Below are positions 42,864 to 51,049 of a stretch of DNA of 64,000 nt, in pieces (positions within the stretch are counted from its first letter, which is position 1; each line of letters opens with the position of its first letter). The DNA lies in NCBI GenBank assembly GCA_963707875.1, contig CAVPRU010000003.1, positions 186,001 through 250,000 on the forward strand. Direction: 5' to 3'. This DNA comes from SZUA-320 sp963707875 (GTDB lineage Bacteria > Gemmatimonadota > Gemmatimonadetes > Gemmatimonadales > GWC2-71-9). The notes under the pieces were generated by a model that saw only the letters and a list, made by a program, of their open reading frames with translations, did not search any database and was not told where the DNA came from. Both the position numbers and the translations under genes were made by a program.

Positions 42864-43487
42864 CTAGGCGGCCCCGCCACAGGGCCGGCCGGGGCCCGCC
42901 TGCTCGATCATGGCGAGCAGTTCCCTGAGGGTGCTCTGCCCCTTGTCCTTCCGGTACCACTCGCCCTTCTGTTCGACCAGCCTGCTTTCCGAGACCCTGG
43001 GCTTCTCCCCATTCCACCAGCGCGCCAGTTCGCTCGGCCGCTCGACCCAGCACCCCACTTCCTCCCCCGCCTCGTTGAGCAGGATCACAGTCGGGGTGGC
43101 GGCCCGGCCATCGGAGGTCCGATGGGCCTCCTGCACCGCCTTGCCCTGATCGGGGTGGACGATCCGCATCTCCAGCACCCCGTTGGACGCCTCGACCATC
43201 CGGGCCAGAAACGGAATGGTATTGGCGGAGTCACTGCACCGATCCACCGCGATCACCAGCAGTCGCCACTGGCCGGTGAGCGCGTGGACCCGGGCGAGGG
43301 TTTCCGGATTGAGACCACCCAGGGCGTAGTTCTCGGTCCAGGTCTGTTTCCGTGCCTTGGCCTCCACCAGGAACTGCGGAAACGGCTGGCCCCGCTGATA
43401 GAGGTTGGCCAGGCTGTCGGAGCCAACGGCCCCCCCGGCGGGAGCACACGACACGACGGTGGCGAGGAGCGAGAGCGTCAGGACCAT
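42864..43487 (-). CDS. Exported thioredoxin-fold protein
   Basis: From ATG 43487 with GGAGG 8 bp upstream the protein has 207 residues and a lipoprotein-like signal (LLATVVSCAPA). The fold is thioredoxin-like: a strand WRLLVIAVDRCSDSANTIPF and a later segment GRAATPTVILLNEAGEEV with the cis-Pro. The usual CxxC is replaced by CSDS, leaving a single Cys, so a classical disulfide exchange role is unlikely. The C-terminus ends PGRPCGGAA. It might act in redox sensing or as a subunit-folding helper, but that is inference. Confidence 0.72.
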   Translation of the reverse strand: MVLTLSLLATVVSCAPAGGAVGSDSLANLYQRGQPFPQFLVEAKARKQTWTENYALGGLNPETLARVHALTGQWRLLVIAVDRCSDSANTIPFLARMVEASNGVLEMRIVHPDQGKAVQEAHRTSDGRAATPTVILLNEAGEEVGCWVERPSELARWWNGEKPRVSESRLVEQKGEWYRKDKGQSTLRELLAMIEQAGPGRPCGGAA

Positions 43488-43555
43488 GGACCGGCCTCCG
43501 GGGCAGTGAGCGGACATCTCAAGATACCAATCCGCTCAGCGCCCCGCAGGGCCGT

Positions 43556-44011
43556 CTACCGGGACCGGTAGTAGCGTCCGTCGTGCCGGTAGACCTCGAC
43601 CCGGTGCCAGCCGCGCCCCCGCTTGGAATCTCGACCCCGGTACCGATCGTCGTCCCGATCGCGGTAATGATCGTCTCGATCACGGTATCGATCATCATCC
43701 CGATCGTAGTACCGATCGTGATCCCGGTCGTAGTACACGACCAGACGGTCGTAGCCGGAGTGCCGGCAATACCGATCGTGCCGGTGCTGGCCCCGGTGCA
43801 CCACGATCACCCGGGGGCCACGGTGATGATCACGGGGGTCCATTCGACGAGCCGGCGGCCGGTAGACCACCCGGACCCGGGGAGGGTTGCCGACCTCGAT
43901 CCATCCGCCGATCGGCCCGCCGATGTGAATTCGGGCGGAGACCTGAGCGGCGGCCGGGGCCGACACCAGCGCGGCCGCGCCGAGCAGAGCGAGCAGAGAG
44001 AGGGTCCGCAT
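43556..44011 (-). CDS. Secreted Asp/Arg/Tyr-repeat protein of unknown function
   Basis: ATG 44011, behind GGAG, gives 151 residues with a signal peptide (MRTLSLLALLGAAALVSAPA). A short beta-like segment is followed by His/Arg-rich DHHRGPRVIVVHRGQHRHD. A low-complexity stretch of DRY/DRD repeats covers about residues 85-125. The tail reads WHRVEVYRHDGRYYRSR. The repeat is mirrored in the DNA (43650-43745). Highly charged, probably disordered, perhaps metal- or matrix-binding. No family is recognised. Confidence 0.65.
   Translation of the reverse strand: MRTLSLLALLGAAALVSAPAAAQVSARIHIGGPIGGWIEVGNPPRVRVVYRPPARRMDPRDHHRGPRVIVVHRGQHRHDRYCRHSGYDRLVVYYDRDHDRYYDRDDDRYRDRDDHYRDRDDDRYRGRDSKRGRGWHRVEVYRHDGRYYRSR
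43650..43745. repeat. Imperfect short tandem repeats inside the Asp/Arg/Tyr-repeat gene
   Basis: Units around GATCGxxxTCCCGATCG recur at irregular 9-15 bp spacing. They encode the DRD/DRY repeats of the gene at 43556. The pattern is intragenic low complexity, not a CRISPR array: there are no unique spacers and the period is too short. Confidence 0.6.
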
Positions 44012-44198
44012 CCGACAACTCCTGCGAGGGGTGACGGAGACAAAAGCAGGGTGCGTGCCATTCATTGGCACCGCCAGATCACCGCGAAAAGACGTGGTTT
44101 CATGGCCCGCATGTCCGCTCAACAGGACACTCGACCCCTCCTTTGTGGACACCGGGTATCTTACGCGGGAACCTGAAGGACGCCCTCAAGGAGGCGCC

Positions 44199-44708
44199 GT
44201 GCCCCCGGTATTCGAGCTGACTGTCGCCAAGGAAACCCTGGGCTTCTCGGCCGCCCATTTCCTCACCCTTCGGGGTCATGTGTGCGAACGGCTTCACGGC
44301 CACAACTACCGGATCGGGGCCACCGTGACGGGTCCAGTCGACCCCCGAACCGGATTCGTGATGGACTTCGCCGTCCTCAAGCAGGCCCTGCGGACCATCG
44401 CCGACCGGATGGACCACCGGTTGCTGATCCCGGTGACCAACCAGGAGTTGACCATCCGGGAGGCCGGGGACCGGGTGGCGATCGACTATCACTGGCCGGA
44501 GTGGCTGGTGGTCCCGGCGGCACACGCCTGCCTCCTCCCGGTCAGCCAGACCACGGCGGAGCGGCTGGCGGAATACGCGGCGGCCGAGGTGTGGTCGACC
44601 TTGACGAGGGCTGGAGCGACGATGACCGTGCTGGCGGTGGAGATCGAGGAGAGCCACGGCCAGGGGGCCACCTGCCGGCTGGACGCGGAAGTGATCAGGA
44701 GAGAGTGA
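44199..44708 (+). CDS. 6-pyruvoyl-tetrahydropterin synthase/QueD family protein
   Basis: GTG 44199 with AAGGAGG 5 bp upstream gives 169 residues. Zinc ligands are His in FSAAHFL and two His in CERLHGHNYR; the catalytic Cys has the C-x3-HGH spacing. The later segment GFVMDFAVLKQALRTIADRM and DHRLLIP complete the fold. Family members make 6-pyruvoyl-tetrahydropterin (biopterin) or 6-carboxy-tetrahydropterin (queuosine). Overlap of TGATG with a pterin dehydratase gene favours a pterin role. GluQ-RS in this window shows that queuosine is also used. Confidence 0.87.
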   Translation: MPPVFELTVAKETLGFSAAHFLTLRGHVCERLHGHNYRIGATVTGPVDPRTGFVMDFAVLKQALRTIADRMDHRLLIPVTNQELTIREAGDRVAIDYHWPEWLVVPAAHACLLPVSQTTAERLAEYAAAEVWSTLTRAGATMTVLAVEIEESHGQGATCRLDAEVIRRE

Positions 44709-45046
44709 TGGAGAAGGCTCATGAGGCTGCCGCGATCGCCAAGCGGCTCGAGGCGCTCCCGGAGTGGAGCTTTCGCGACGGTGCCATCCGGAGGAGCTAC
44801 CAGACCGATGGCTGGCCGGTCACCATGCTGGTGGTCAATGCGATCGCCTGGGTCTGCGAGACGGCCGACCACCACCCGGATCTGGCGGTGAACTGGGGCC
44901 GGGTCGAGGTGGCCCTCCATACCCACAGTGCCAGGGGAATCACCGACAAGGACTTCGAGACCGCCACACTGATCGAAGGCGCCGTCCGCTGGACCCCGGG
45001 GCCCGACAGCGCGCTCAGGATCCGGCCGAGTCCCCTGGTGCGCTGA
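44708..45046 (+). CDS. phhB: 4a-hydroxytetrahydrobiopterin dehydratase
   Basis: The 112-residue protein overlaps the PTPS gene (TGATG at 44706-44710). Family motifs are the ADHHPDLAVNWGRVEVALHT strand with the paired His and HSARGITDKDFETA near the C-terminus. The enzyme dehydrates the 4a-carbinolamine formed by aromatic amino-acid hydroxylases, recycling the cofactor, or serves pterin salvage. No hydroxylase is in view. The last 32 bp overlap the convergent fthC gene. Confidence 0.9.
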   Translation: MEKAHEAAAIAKRLEALPEWSFRDGAIRRSYQTDGWPVTMLVVNAIAWVCETADHHPDLAVNWGRVEVALHTHSARGITDKDFETATLIEGAVRWTPGPDSALRIRPSPLVR

Positions 45047-45620
45047 CCCGGATCAACTCCTCTTCGGTCACGATCAGGTGGACCCGCTCATCGGTGGGCC
45101 CCGTCGGCACCGTCTCCACCACCTGACAGCCGAACGCCAGCCCGATCCGCAGCGCACCGGGGCGCACCCGCCGGAGCAAGCGATCGTAGTATCCCCGGCC
45201 ATAGCCGAGTCGGGCGCCGGTCCGATCGAAGGCGAGGCCGGGGATGAGCAGGAGATCACAGGCGTTGGCGAGCAGCTCGCGGTCGGGTGAACCGCAGATC
45301 CCCGGCGAGGGTTCCAGGAGACCGAACGACGACGGGACCAGTTCCTCCAGCGCATCCAGCCGCACCAGAGCCAGTTCCTCCCCCTCCCGCCAGGGCACCG
45401 CCACCGTGGTGCCGTGGAACAGCAGGTGGCCGATCAGTTGCTGGGTAGGGACCTCACTCTTCACGCCGACGTAGCTGGACACCACCCGCGCCGAAGTGAA
45501 CCGGTCGATGAGATGGACCGCCTCCTGGATCTGGCGACCCCTGGCCTCCCGGTCGGGCAACGCCTCCCGACGCTCCAACGCCACCCGACGCAGTTCGACC
45601 TTGCGATCGGCGTCAGTCAC
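45015..45620 (-). CDS. 5-formyltetrahydrofolate cyclo-ligase
   Basis: The 201-residue protein matches the FthC/YgfA family. The substrate and nucleotide segments are SYVGVKSEVPTQQLI, VAVPWREGEELALVRLD and the C-terminal GLAFDRTGARLGYGRGYYDR. It converts 5-formyl-THF to 5,10-methenyl-THF with ATP in folate recycling. Its start overlaps the phosphofructokinase stop by 8 nt. So selenoprotein, PFK and this gene form a minus-strand operon. Confidence 0.92.
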   Translation of the reverse strand: MTDADRKVELRRVALERREALPDREARGRQIQEAVHLIDRFTSARVVSSYVGVKSEVPTQQLIGHLLFHGTTVAVPWREGEELALVRLDALEELVPSSFGLLEPSPGICGSPDRELLANACDLLLIPGLAFDRTGARLGYGRGYYDRLLRRVRPGALRIGLAFGCQVVETVPTGPTDERVHLIVTEEELIRVSAPGDSAGS

Positions 45621-46752
45621 CGAGATTGGTCCCCAGGCTTCGGGCGGTCAGGATCACCCCGTGGTCCAGGGGGACCAGTCGCTGCCGCCCGACCACCTCA
45701 GCCAGGGGTCGGAACCCCACCCCATCAGGCCCCAGGACCACCACCGACCCAAAGGCACCATCACTGATCGCAGCCACTGCGGCCGCACCGAAACGGAGCG
45801 CCAGCAGGCGATCGGCTGCGGTCGGTGAACCGCCTCGCTGGAGATGGCCGAGCACCAGGCTGCGGGTCTCTTTCCCGGTCCGTTGAGCAATCGCCTCGGC
45901 TACCGCCCCCGCGATTCCGCCAAGCCGTTCGACGGTGCCCACCCCAGCGGTGTCGAGCAGGACCCGTTCGCCTCCCTTGGGTCGGGCCCCCTCGGCGACC
46001 ACCACAATCGAAAACCGCCGGCCATGGGCCTCCCGATCCCGGATCTTGGCGCAGACACTTCCCATGTCGAACGGGATCTCGGGAATCAGGATGACGTCCG
46101 CGCTGCCGGAGATACCACTGTAGAGTGCAATCCATCCGGCGTTGCGACCCATCAGTTCCACCACCATGACCCGATCATGGCTCTCGGCGGTGGAGTGCAG
46201 CTTGTCGATCGCATCGGTCGCGGTTGCCACGGCCGTGTCGAACCCGAAAGTGACGTCGGTCCCGAACACGTCGTTGTCGATGGTCTTGGGCACCCCGACC
46301 ACCGGAAGTCCTTTCCGGGACAGATCGTGGGCAATCCCCAGGCTGCCGTCCCCACCAATCGAAACCAGGGCGTCGATCCCGGCCGCACCGAACGCGGCAA
46401 TCAACTCATCCGACCGGTCGGTCTCCACCGGCGTACCGTCCGGTCCGGGGGTGGGCCAGCGAAACGGGTTGCCGCGGTTGGAGGAACCGAGGATGGTGCC
46501 GCCGAGATGGGTGATCCCCCGCACCTCCTGGGGTCCCAGCGGCATCAGCCCATGCGGAAAGGCGACCCGGCGCCGCTCCTCGCGACCCCAACTCCCCGCC
46601 CGCTCGGGATCGCCCCGGGCCATCAGGCTGTCGAAGCCGCGGAGGCACCCGAAACACCCCCAGCCCCGGGCGGAGGCGGAGAGGACCACCGCCCGGATCA
46701 CGGCATTGAGGCCCGGGGCGTCTCCCCCACCGGTGGATATGGCGATCCGCAT
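45613..46752 (-). CDS. pfkA: 6-phosphofructokinase
   Basis: The start at ATG 46752 (MRIAISTGGGDAPGLNAVIR) gives 379 residues. Motifs are GGGDAPGLNA, GGDGSLGIAH, PKTIDNDVFGTD, ELMGRNAGW and GGSPTAADRLLA. The GGDGS motif (Gly at the site equivalent to E. coli Gly104) points to ATP use, whereas the Lys in PKTIDND is common in PPi-dependent and mixed (group II/III) enzymes. It phosphorylates fructose 6-phosphate in glycolysis. It follows the selenoprotein gene by 13 bp. Confidence 0.92.
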   Translation of the reverse strand: MRIAISTGGGDAPGLNAVIRAVVLSASARGWGCFGCLRGFDSLMARGDPERAGSWGREERRRVAFPHGLMPLGPQEVRGITHLGGTILGSSNRGNPFRWPTPGPDGTPVETDRSDELIAAFGAAGIDALVSIGGDGSLGIAHDLSRKGLPVVGVPKTIDNDVFGTDVTFGFDTAVATATDAIDKLHSTAESHDRVMVVELMGRNAGWIALYSGISGSADVILIPEIPFDMGSVCAKIRDREAHGRRFSIVVVAEGARPKGGERVLLDTAGVGTVERLGGIAGAVAEAIAQRTGKETRSLVLGHLQRGGSPTAADRLLALRFGAAAVAAISDGAFGSVVVLGPDGVGFRPLAEVVGRQRLVPLDHGVILTARSLGTNLGD

Positions 46753-46765
46753 CGGCGGCGGCTCC

Positions 46766-46993
46766 TCAGCTCCCTGCCTGGATGGCCGCGACCACTTCCC
46801 CGGGCTCGGCGTGGCGGCGGAGCGCCTTCTTGGAGAAGACCAGCTTCCCGTCGACAACCACCTCAAAGACCCCGGCGCCGGCGGGGATCAACTGGACCGT
46901 CGCGTCGGGGTAGGCGGTCTTGAGCTCGGCCACCAGACTGGTGGCCCGGGGCTCGTAGTTTCAGACGACGCAGTAGGTGATGGAGATGTGCAT
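46766..46993 (-). CDS. SelW/Rdx-type selenoprotein with in-frame UGA (CxxU)
   Basis: The frame opens at ATG 46993, reads through UGA at 46963-46961 and ends at TGA 46766, giving 75 residues. It begins MHISITYCVV-Sec-NYEPRA and continues TSLVAELKTAY, FEVVVDGKLVFSKK and a C-terminal EVVAAIQAGS. This is the thioredoxin-like Rdx fold (SelW/SelT/SelH). The YC-x-x-U motif aligns with the CxxC/CxxU redox site of that family. Standard gene callers would miss it. A hairpin fitting a bacterial SECIS lies right after the UGA. The role is likely redox, with a thiol partner; the partner is unknown. Confidence 0.9.
46922..46963 (-). promoter_or_regulatory. Bacterial SECIS hairpin of the SelW-like gene
   Basis: After the UGA (46963-46961) the stem GGCCACCA (46946-46939) pairs with TGGTGGCC (46935-46928), eight perfect pairs, around a 3-nt loop GUC. 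The loop begins with G-U, 23-24 nt after the UGA, as expected for a SelB-bound SECIS. A lower stem GAGC (46954-46951) with GCTC (46925-46922) extends it. Confidence 0.8.
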
Positions 46994-47022
46994 GGGGCCT
47001 TCGATTCCGGGAGGTGGTTCGA

Positions 47023-47051
47023 ATCGTAGTGTCGGCGACCGTGTCTCTCAA
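47023..47051 (-). promoter_or_regulatory. Candidate sigma-70 promoter of the selenoprotein-PFK-FthC operon
   Basis: On the minus strand TTGAGA (47051-47046), a 17-bp spacer and TACGAT (47028-47023) resemble -35 and -10 boxes. They lie 30 bp upstream of the ATG at 46993. No other match as good is seen in the 107-bp divergent region. Confidence 0.5.
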
Positions 47052-47066
47052 GGTAATCTGATGTGC

Positions 47067-47094
47067 TTGCCGCCCCCCGGTCCCGTTCCTATCT
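47067..47094 (+). promoter_or_regulatory. Candidate promoter of the PQQ-dehydrogenase-like gene, possibly leaderless
   Basis: TTGCCG (47067-47072), a 16-bp spacer and CTATCT (47089-47094) fit a weak sigma-70 promoter. The ATG at 47101 is only 6 bp further, and there is no ribosome site, so a leaderless mRNA is suggested. Confidence 0.4.
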
Positions 47095-47100
47095 ATCTGC

Positions 47101-48891
47101 ATGCGGATTCCGATGGTCCGAATGGCAACGCTGGGGGGGCTTCTGGTCCTGGCCAGCATCCTCCCTGCGGCGGGGCAGACCCGGCCCGGCGCCCCCGCGG
47201 GGGCGCCGGCCGGCGACTGGCCCGCCGCGGGGAGAGATGCCGGCCTGACCCGCTACAGCCCGCTTGCCGAACTGACGCCCGCCAACGTCAACGAGCTGAA
47301 GGTGCTCTGGAGCTGGCCCACCGGATCCCTCGCCGGGCATGAGGGAAACCCGCTGGTCATCGATGGCAAGCTGTATCTCCAGACGCCGCACCCCAGTCGA
47401 GTGGTCGCCTTCGATCTGAGTCAGCCGGGCGCCCCGCCGCTCTGGAGCTACTCGCCACCTGCCGGCCGCGGTCCGATCCTGGCGCTCTGCTGCGATGTCG
47501 GCAACCGGGGCCTGGCCTGGCACCCTAGCGGCAAGCTCTACCTGGCGATCTTCACCGGCGACCTGGTCGCCCTCGACGCCCGGACCGGAAAGCAGCTCTG
47601 GCGGGTCACCAACGGCGATCCCGCGACTGGCACCACCATGCAGTCCGCTCCCCTCGTGGTCGGCGACCTGGTGATTGTCGGTGTCGGCGGCGGGGAGTTC
47701 GGCAACCGCGGCTATCTGACCGGTTACGATGCCCGGACGGGGAAGCTGGTCTGGCGGGCCTGGTCGATGGGCTCGGACCAGGAGACCCTGATCGGACCGC
47801 TCCCGAATCTCAATTACCCGTCCCATCAGGGGCCGCGACTCGGGCTGTCGACCTGGAACGCCGACAGCTGGCAGCGGGGCGGCGGCGCCACCTGGGGCTG
47901 GCTGAGCTATGACCCCGACCTCGACCTGGTGTACTACGGCACCGGGGCGCCCGCCCCGATGAACTGGTATCAGCGGATCGGCGACAACAAATGGACTTCA
48001 TCCCTGATCGCCCGGAATCCGAAGACCGGCCAGGCGCGATGGGTCCTCCAACTCACTCCCGGGGATCACTGGGGCTTCGGGGCCAGCAATGAGAACATCC
48101 TGCTCGATCTGGAGTTCGGGGGCCGGCCGGTCAAGGGGCTGGTCCACTTCGATCGCAACGGGTTCGCCTACACCATCGATCGGACCACAGGCCGGCTCCT
48201 CCTGGCCCAGAAGTACGGGCCGGTCAACTGGGCCCGGGAGATCCATACCGCGAGCGGACTGCCCGTGCTCGACTCGGCGTATCTGCCACGCGCCAGCGGG
48301 ACCACCCGCGGCATCTGCCCCTCGCTGATGGGCATGAAGGCCTTCCAGCCCGCGGCGTACTCTCCCCTCACCGAGCTCTTCTTCGTCCCGGCGATGGACC
48401 TCTGCATGGATCTCGAGCCCACCGGAGCCAGTTTCCTGCCCGGACAGCCGTTTGTGGGGGCCAAGGTACGGATCGTCACGGGAAGCTCCGGCAGTCGCGG
48501 CCGTTTCCTCGCCTGGAGCGCGACGACCGGGTCGGTGGCCTGGGAAATCCGCGAGCCGTTTCCAGTCTTCGGGGGTGCCCTGGCGACTGCCGGCGGCCTG
48601 GTCTTCTATGGCACACTCGACGGCTGGTTGAAGGCGGTCGACGCCACCAACGGCCGGGAACGCTGGCGATTCAAGACACCGTCCGGCATCGTCGGCAACC
48701 CGATCTCCTTCGCCGGTTCCGACGGGAGACAGCTCATTGCCGTGGTGAGCGGCATCGGCGGCTGGCCCGGGCTCGCCCTCAAACCTCCGGTCAACCGCAA
48801 GCCGACGGATGGAATCGAGGCCGTGAGCGTCCTGGCCGATCTGGCAGGACAGGTCGTGCCAGGCGGAGTCCTGCTGATCCTTGGACGATAA
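47101..48891 (+). CDS. PQQ-dependent dehydrogenase-like periplasmic protein
   Basis: The 596-residue protein has a signal peptide (ending LPAAGQ). It has eight-bladed propeller-type repeats of the quinoprotein family. The ALCCDVGNRG segment carries the vicinal Cys-Cys typical of PQQ alcohol dehydrogenases. The Asp-containing active-site segment IGDNKWTSSLIARN and the following PGDHWGFGASNENIL also match. It probably oxidises an alcohol or sugar in the periplasm. There is no heme-binding CxxCH here, so a separate cytochrome would be the acceptor. Substrate and metal (Ca or lanthanide) cannot be fixed. Confidence 0.85.
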   Translation: MRIPMVRMATLGGLLVLASILPAAGQTRPGAPAGAPAGDWPAAGRDAGLTRYSPLAELTPANVNELKVLWSWPTGSLAGHEGNPLVIDGKLYLQTPHPSRVVAFDLSQPGAPPLWSYSPPAGRGPILALCCDVGNRGLAWHPSGKLYLAIFTGDLVALDARTGKQLWRVTNGDPATGTTMQSAPLVVGDLVIVGVGGGEFGNRGYLTGYDARTGKLVWRAWSMGSDQETLIGPLPNLNYPSHQGPRLGLSTWNADSWQRGGGATWGWLSYDPDLDLVYYGTGAPAPMNWYQRIGDNKWTSSLIARNPKTGQARWVLQLTPGDHWGFGASNENILLDLEFGGRPVKGLVHFDRNGFAYTIDRTTGRLLLAQKYGPVNWAREIHTASGLPVLDSAYLPRASGTTRGICPSLMGMKAFQPAAYSPLTELFFVPAMDLCMDLEPTGASFLPGQPFVGAKVRIVTGSSGSRGRFLAWSATTGSVAWEIREPFPVFGGALATAGGLVFYGTLDGWLKAVDATNGRERWRFKTPSGIVGNPISFAGSDGRQLIAVVSGIGGWPGLALKPPVNRKPTDGIEAVSVLADLAGQVVPGGVLLILGR

Positions 48892-48897
48892 TCCCTG

Positions 48898-49791
48898 ATG
48901 CGGCTCCCACCGGTGGCCCGCTGGGCCCTGCTCTTCGTCCTGCTCATCCCGCTCTGGCTGCTGCTCGATCGCTCGCGGGAGAACCAGCCGCGCCACCTGG
49001 CCGAACAGGTGGAAGCCGGGGGACTGAAATGGAGAATCCTCCGAGGTGGTACCGGTGACACCACCCTGGTTCTGGTGCACGGCTACGGCGAACACCTGCT
49101 CGGCTGGCGAGCGGTCTTCGACCGGCTCGCCCTGCACCACCGGGTCGTGGCCCTCGACCTGCCCGGCTTCGGGATCACCGACAAGCCGGACACGGTGTAT
49201 TCCCTGACCCAGATGGCGACCTGGCTGAGGGGTTTCCTCGATCACGAAACCCGGGGGCCCCTGGTGCTGATCGGCCACTCGATGGGAGGCGCCATCGTAT
49301 CCGCCACCACTCTGGCCAACCCTGACCGGATCGCCCAGGTCATCCTCATCGCCCCCGCCGGACTCAACCCGGGCCTCGGGCGCATCGGCGACGTGGTCGG
49401 GGAGCGGGGGCAGGAAATCGTCGGCTGGTGGCAGAGCGCCCGGGCGTTCATTACACCGGTGCACGACCCGGAGTGGCTGGGGGAATCGTCGGGGATGGCA
49501 GAGTACGACCCGATCTCCGATTCCGGCTACCGATCGGTCACGGCCCGGATGTTAAGGGAGTTCGACTTCGGTGGGATCGGCGAGCAATTCAGGAACCTCA
49601 CCGTGCCGACTCTGGTCATCTGGGGGCGGTTTGACCCCGTCATCCCGTTCGAAACCGCCGACAGCCTGGTGCAACTCCTTCCCTGCGGCCAACTTGCGGC
49701 TCTGAACGCCATGCATCGTCCCCAAATGGAACAGCCGGACACCACGGCGGCCCTGATCCTGGAGTTTCTTCGGTCAGCTGGATGTCATTGA
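48898..49791 (+). CDS. Membrane-anchored alpha/beta hydrolase
   Basis: The 297-residue protein has an N-terminal hydrophobic helix (ARWALLFVLLIPLWLLLD), perhaps an uncleaved anchor. The hydrolase core has the HGYGEHLLGW oxyanion segment, nucleophile GHSMGG, Asp in WGRFDPVIP and His in NAMHRPQMEQP. Substrate is unknown. It is 6 bp after the PQQ-type gene, so both are probably co-transcribed. Confidence 0.88.
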   Translation: MRLPPVARWALLFVLLIPLWLLLDRSRENQPRHLAEQVEAGGLKWRILRGGTGDTTLVLVHGYGEHLLGWRAVFDRLALHHRVVALDLPGFGITDKPDTVYSLTQMATWLRGFLDHETRGPLVLIGHSMGGAIVSATTLANPDRIAQVILIAPAGLNPGLGRIGDVVGERGQEIVGWWQSARAFITPVHDPEWLGESSGMAEYDPISDSGYRSVTARMLREFDFGGIGEQFRNLTVPTLVIWGRFDPVIPFETADSLVQLLPCGQLAALNAMHRPQMEQPDTTAALILEFLRSAGCH

Positions 49792-49891
49792 TTTATATTG
49801 ACTTATGAGGAAGGCAGGGGTCGGGGTAGCCGCACGGGCTCCGGGCGTTTAATTTGGCCACGCTTCGCGGGGCCCCACCAAAGGAGTATTC

Positions 49892-50989
49892 TTGGACCTG
49901 TCTGCGCCACATAAGGTGCCTCTGGGCTGGCTCATGCAACACGGCAGCGAGGCCATCCGGCTCCGTACCATGCGGGATCTGGCACCCCCGGGGCAGCCCG
50001 GACTCGACCTTCTGGAGCAGGCCCTGGTCGAGTCCAAACCGGTGGTCGCCATCTGCAGGAAGCAGAAGGACAACGGCGTCTGGGGCGGCAACCTTCTGGG
50101 GGTGGCCAAGTCCGCCAAGGACGGGATCAAAGACGTCGGTACCGTCGCCCAGTACCGCCACCTCACCGAACTTGGATATCCCGACAGGGGTCGGGCCCAT
50201 CGACTGGCTGACCGACTGTTGTTCCGCTACCTGTCCCGGGATCCTGATCCGACCCTGATGTTCGAATACGCCAAGACCGTGAAGGCCGCTCCCCAGTCCG
50301 AAGAGTGGGTCCGCGATACCATGCGTGAGGCCGCCACCGCTGCCCTGGCGGAAGCCGGGCACGGGGATGATCCTCGTATTCGGGGGTCGGCCCACAAGAT
50401 CGCCACCGGGGTTTCCAGCTTCCTGCGCAGTTCGCTTTCGGAGAACCCCCTGTCCCGGTCGGGCTCCTCCCTGATCCTGAATCCCGCGGCCAATCCCCCG
50501 ACCTGGTACACTCTGGCCCTGATCGCGGCCCTTCCGGAGATCCGCCGGGAACGAGGCGGGTTTACCGAGCGCCTGGGCCAGTACCTCTCCCAGCCCGCGT
50601 CGCGACGGACCTATACCATCGCGGTCGGCCGGAAGAAGCTCAAGCCGATGCATGTCCTGCTCGGCGATCCGACGGGAGTCGACGCCAGGGGCCACGTCAA
50701 GGACATCCCCCTCACCCTGTGTTTCATCGAGTTGATGGCCCGCATCGGCGCCGTCGGCCAGTGCCTCGGTGCCCAGCGGGCGCTGCACCGGCTGTATGCC
50801 GACTGTGACAACCAGGGGGTCTGGCGGCCGAAGAGCCTGACCAGTGCGCCGAAGGCCACCAGCCCGGTCACGGTCCACTACTGGCCGCTACAGCCCGATA
50901 CCAAGACGGTCGATGGGCGGCTGACCGATGTCACCTTCCGGTTGGCGCTCATCGCCGTGCTGATGGGACGGCCGATCGAGTACGTCTGA
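49892..50989 (+). CDS. Protein of unknown function, 365 aa, TTG start
   Basis: A TTG at 49892 with AAGGAG 5 bp upstream begins a 365-residue protein (MDLSAPHKVPLGWLMQHGSE). It lacks a signal peptide or membrane helices and seems mostly alpha-helical. A segment VVAICRKQKDNGVWGGNLLG resembles prenyltransferase-like repeat strings, with a second 'CDNQGVWRP' block near residue 312, so a repeated W-x-G alpha/alpha fold is possible. No catalytic motif is visible. It stands alone with a 100-bp upstream gap. Confidence 0.7.
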   Translation: MDLSAPHKVPLGWLMQHGSEAIRLRTMRDLAPPGQPGLDLLEQALVESKPVVAICRKQKDNGVWGGNLLGVAKSAKDGIKDVGTVAQYRHLTELGYPDRGRAHRLADRLLFRYLSRDPDPTLMFEYAKTVKAAPQSEEWVRDTMREAATAALAEAGHGDDPRIRGSAHKIATGVSSFLRSSLSENPLSRSGSSLILNPAANPPTWYTLALIAALPEIRRERGGFTERLGQYLSQPASRRTYTIAVGRKKLKPMHVLLGDPTGVDARGHVKDIPLTLCFIELMARIGAVGQCLGAQRALHRLYADCDNQGVWRPKSLTSAPKATSPVTVHYWPLQPDTKTVDGRLTDVTFRLALIAVLMGRPIEYV

Positions 50990-51049
50990 GACAACCCACC
51001 CCACCGCCGGACCCTTCCGTGTGAGGTGGTGGCATGGCATACTCCTGCC

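Noticed and set aside
42582..43053. Short minus-strand frames near the G10 tract as genes
   Set aside because: They overlap the thioredoxin-fold gene in another frame and depend on the G-run; no family match.
43650..43745. Possible CRISPR array
   Set aside because: Repeats are irregular, 9-15 bp apart, without spacers, and encode Asp/Arg/Tyr repeats in a secreted protein.
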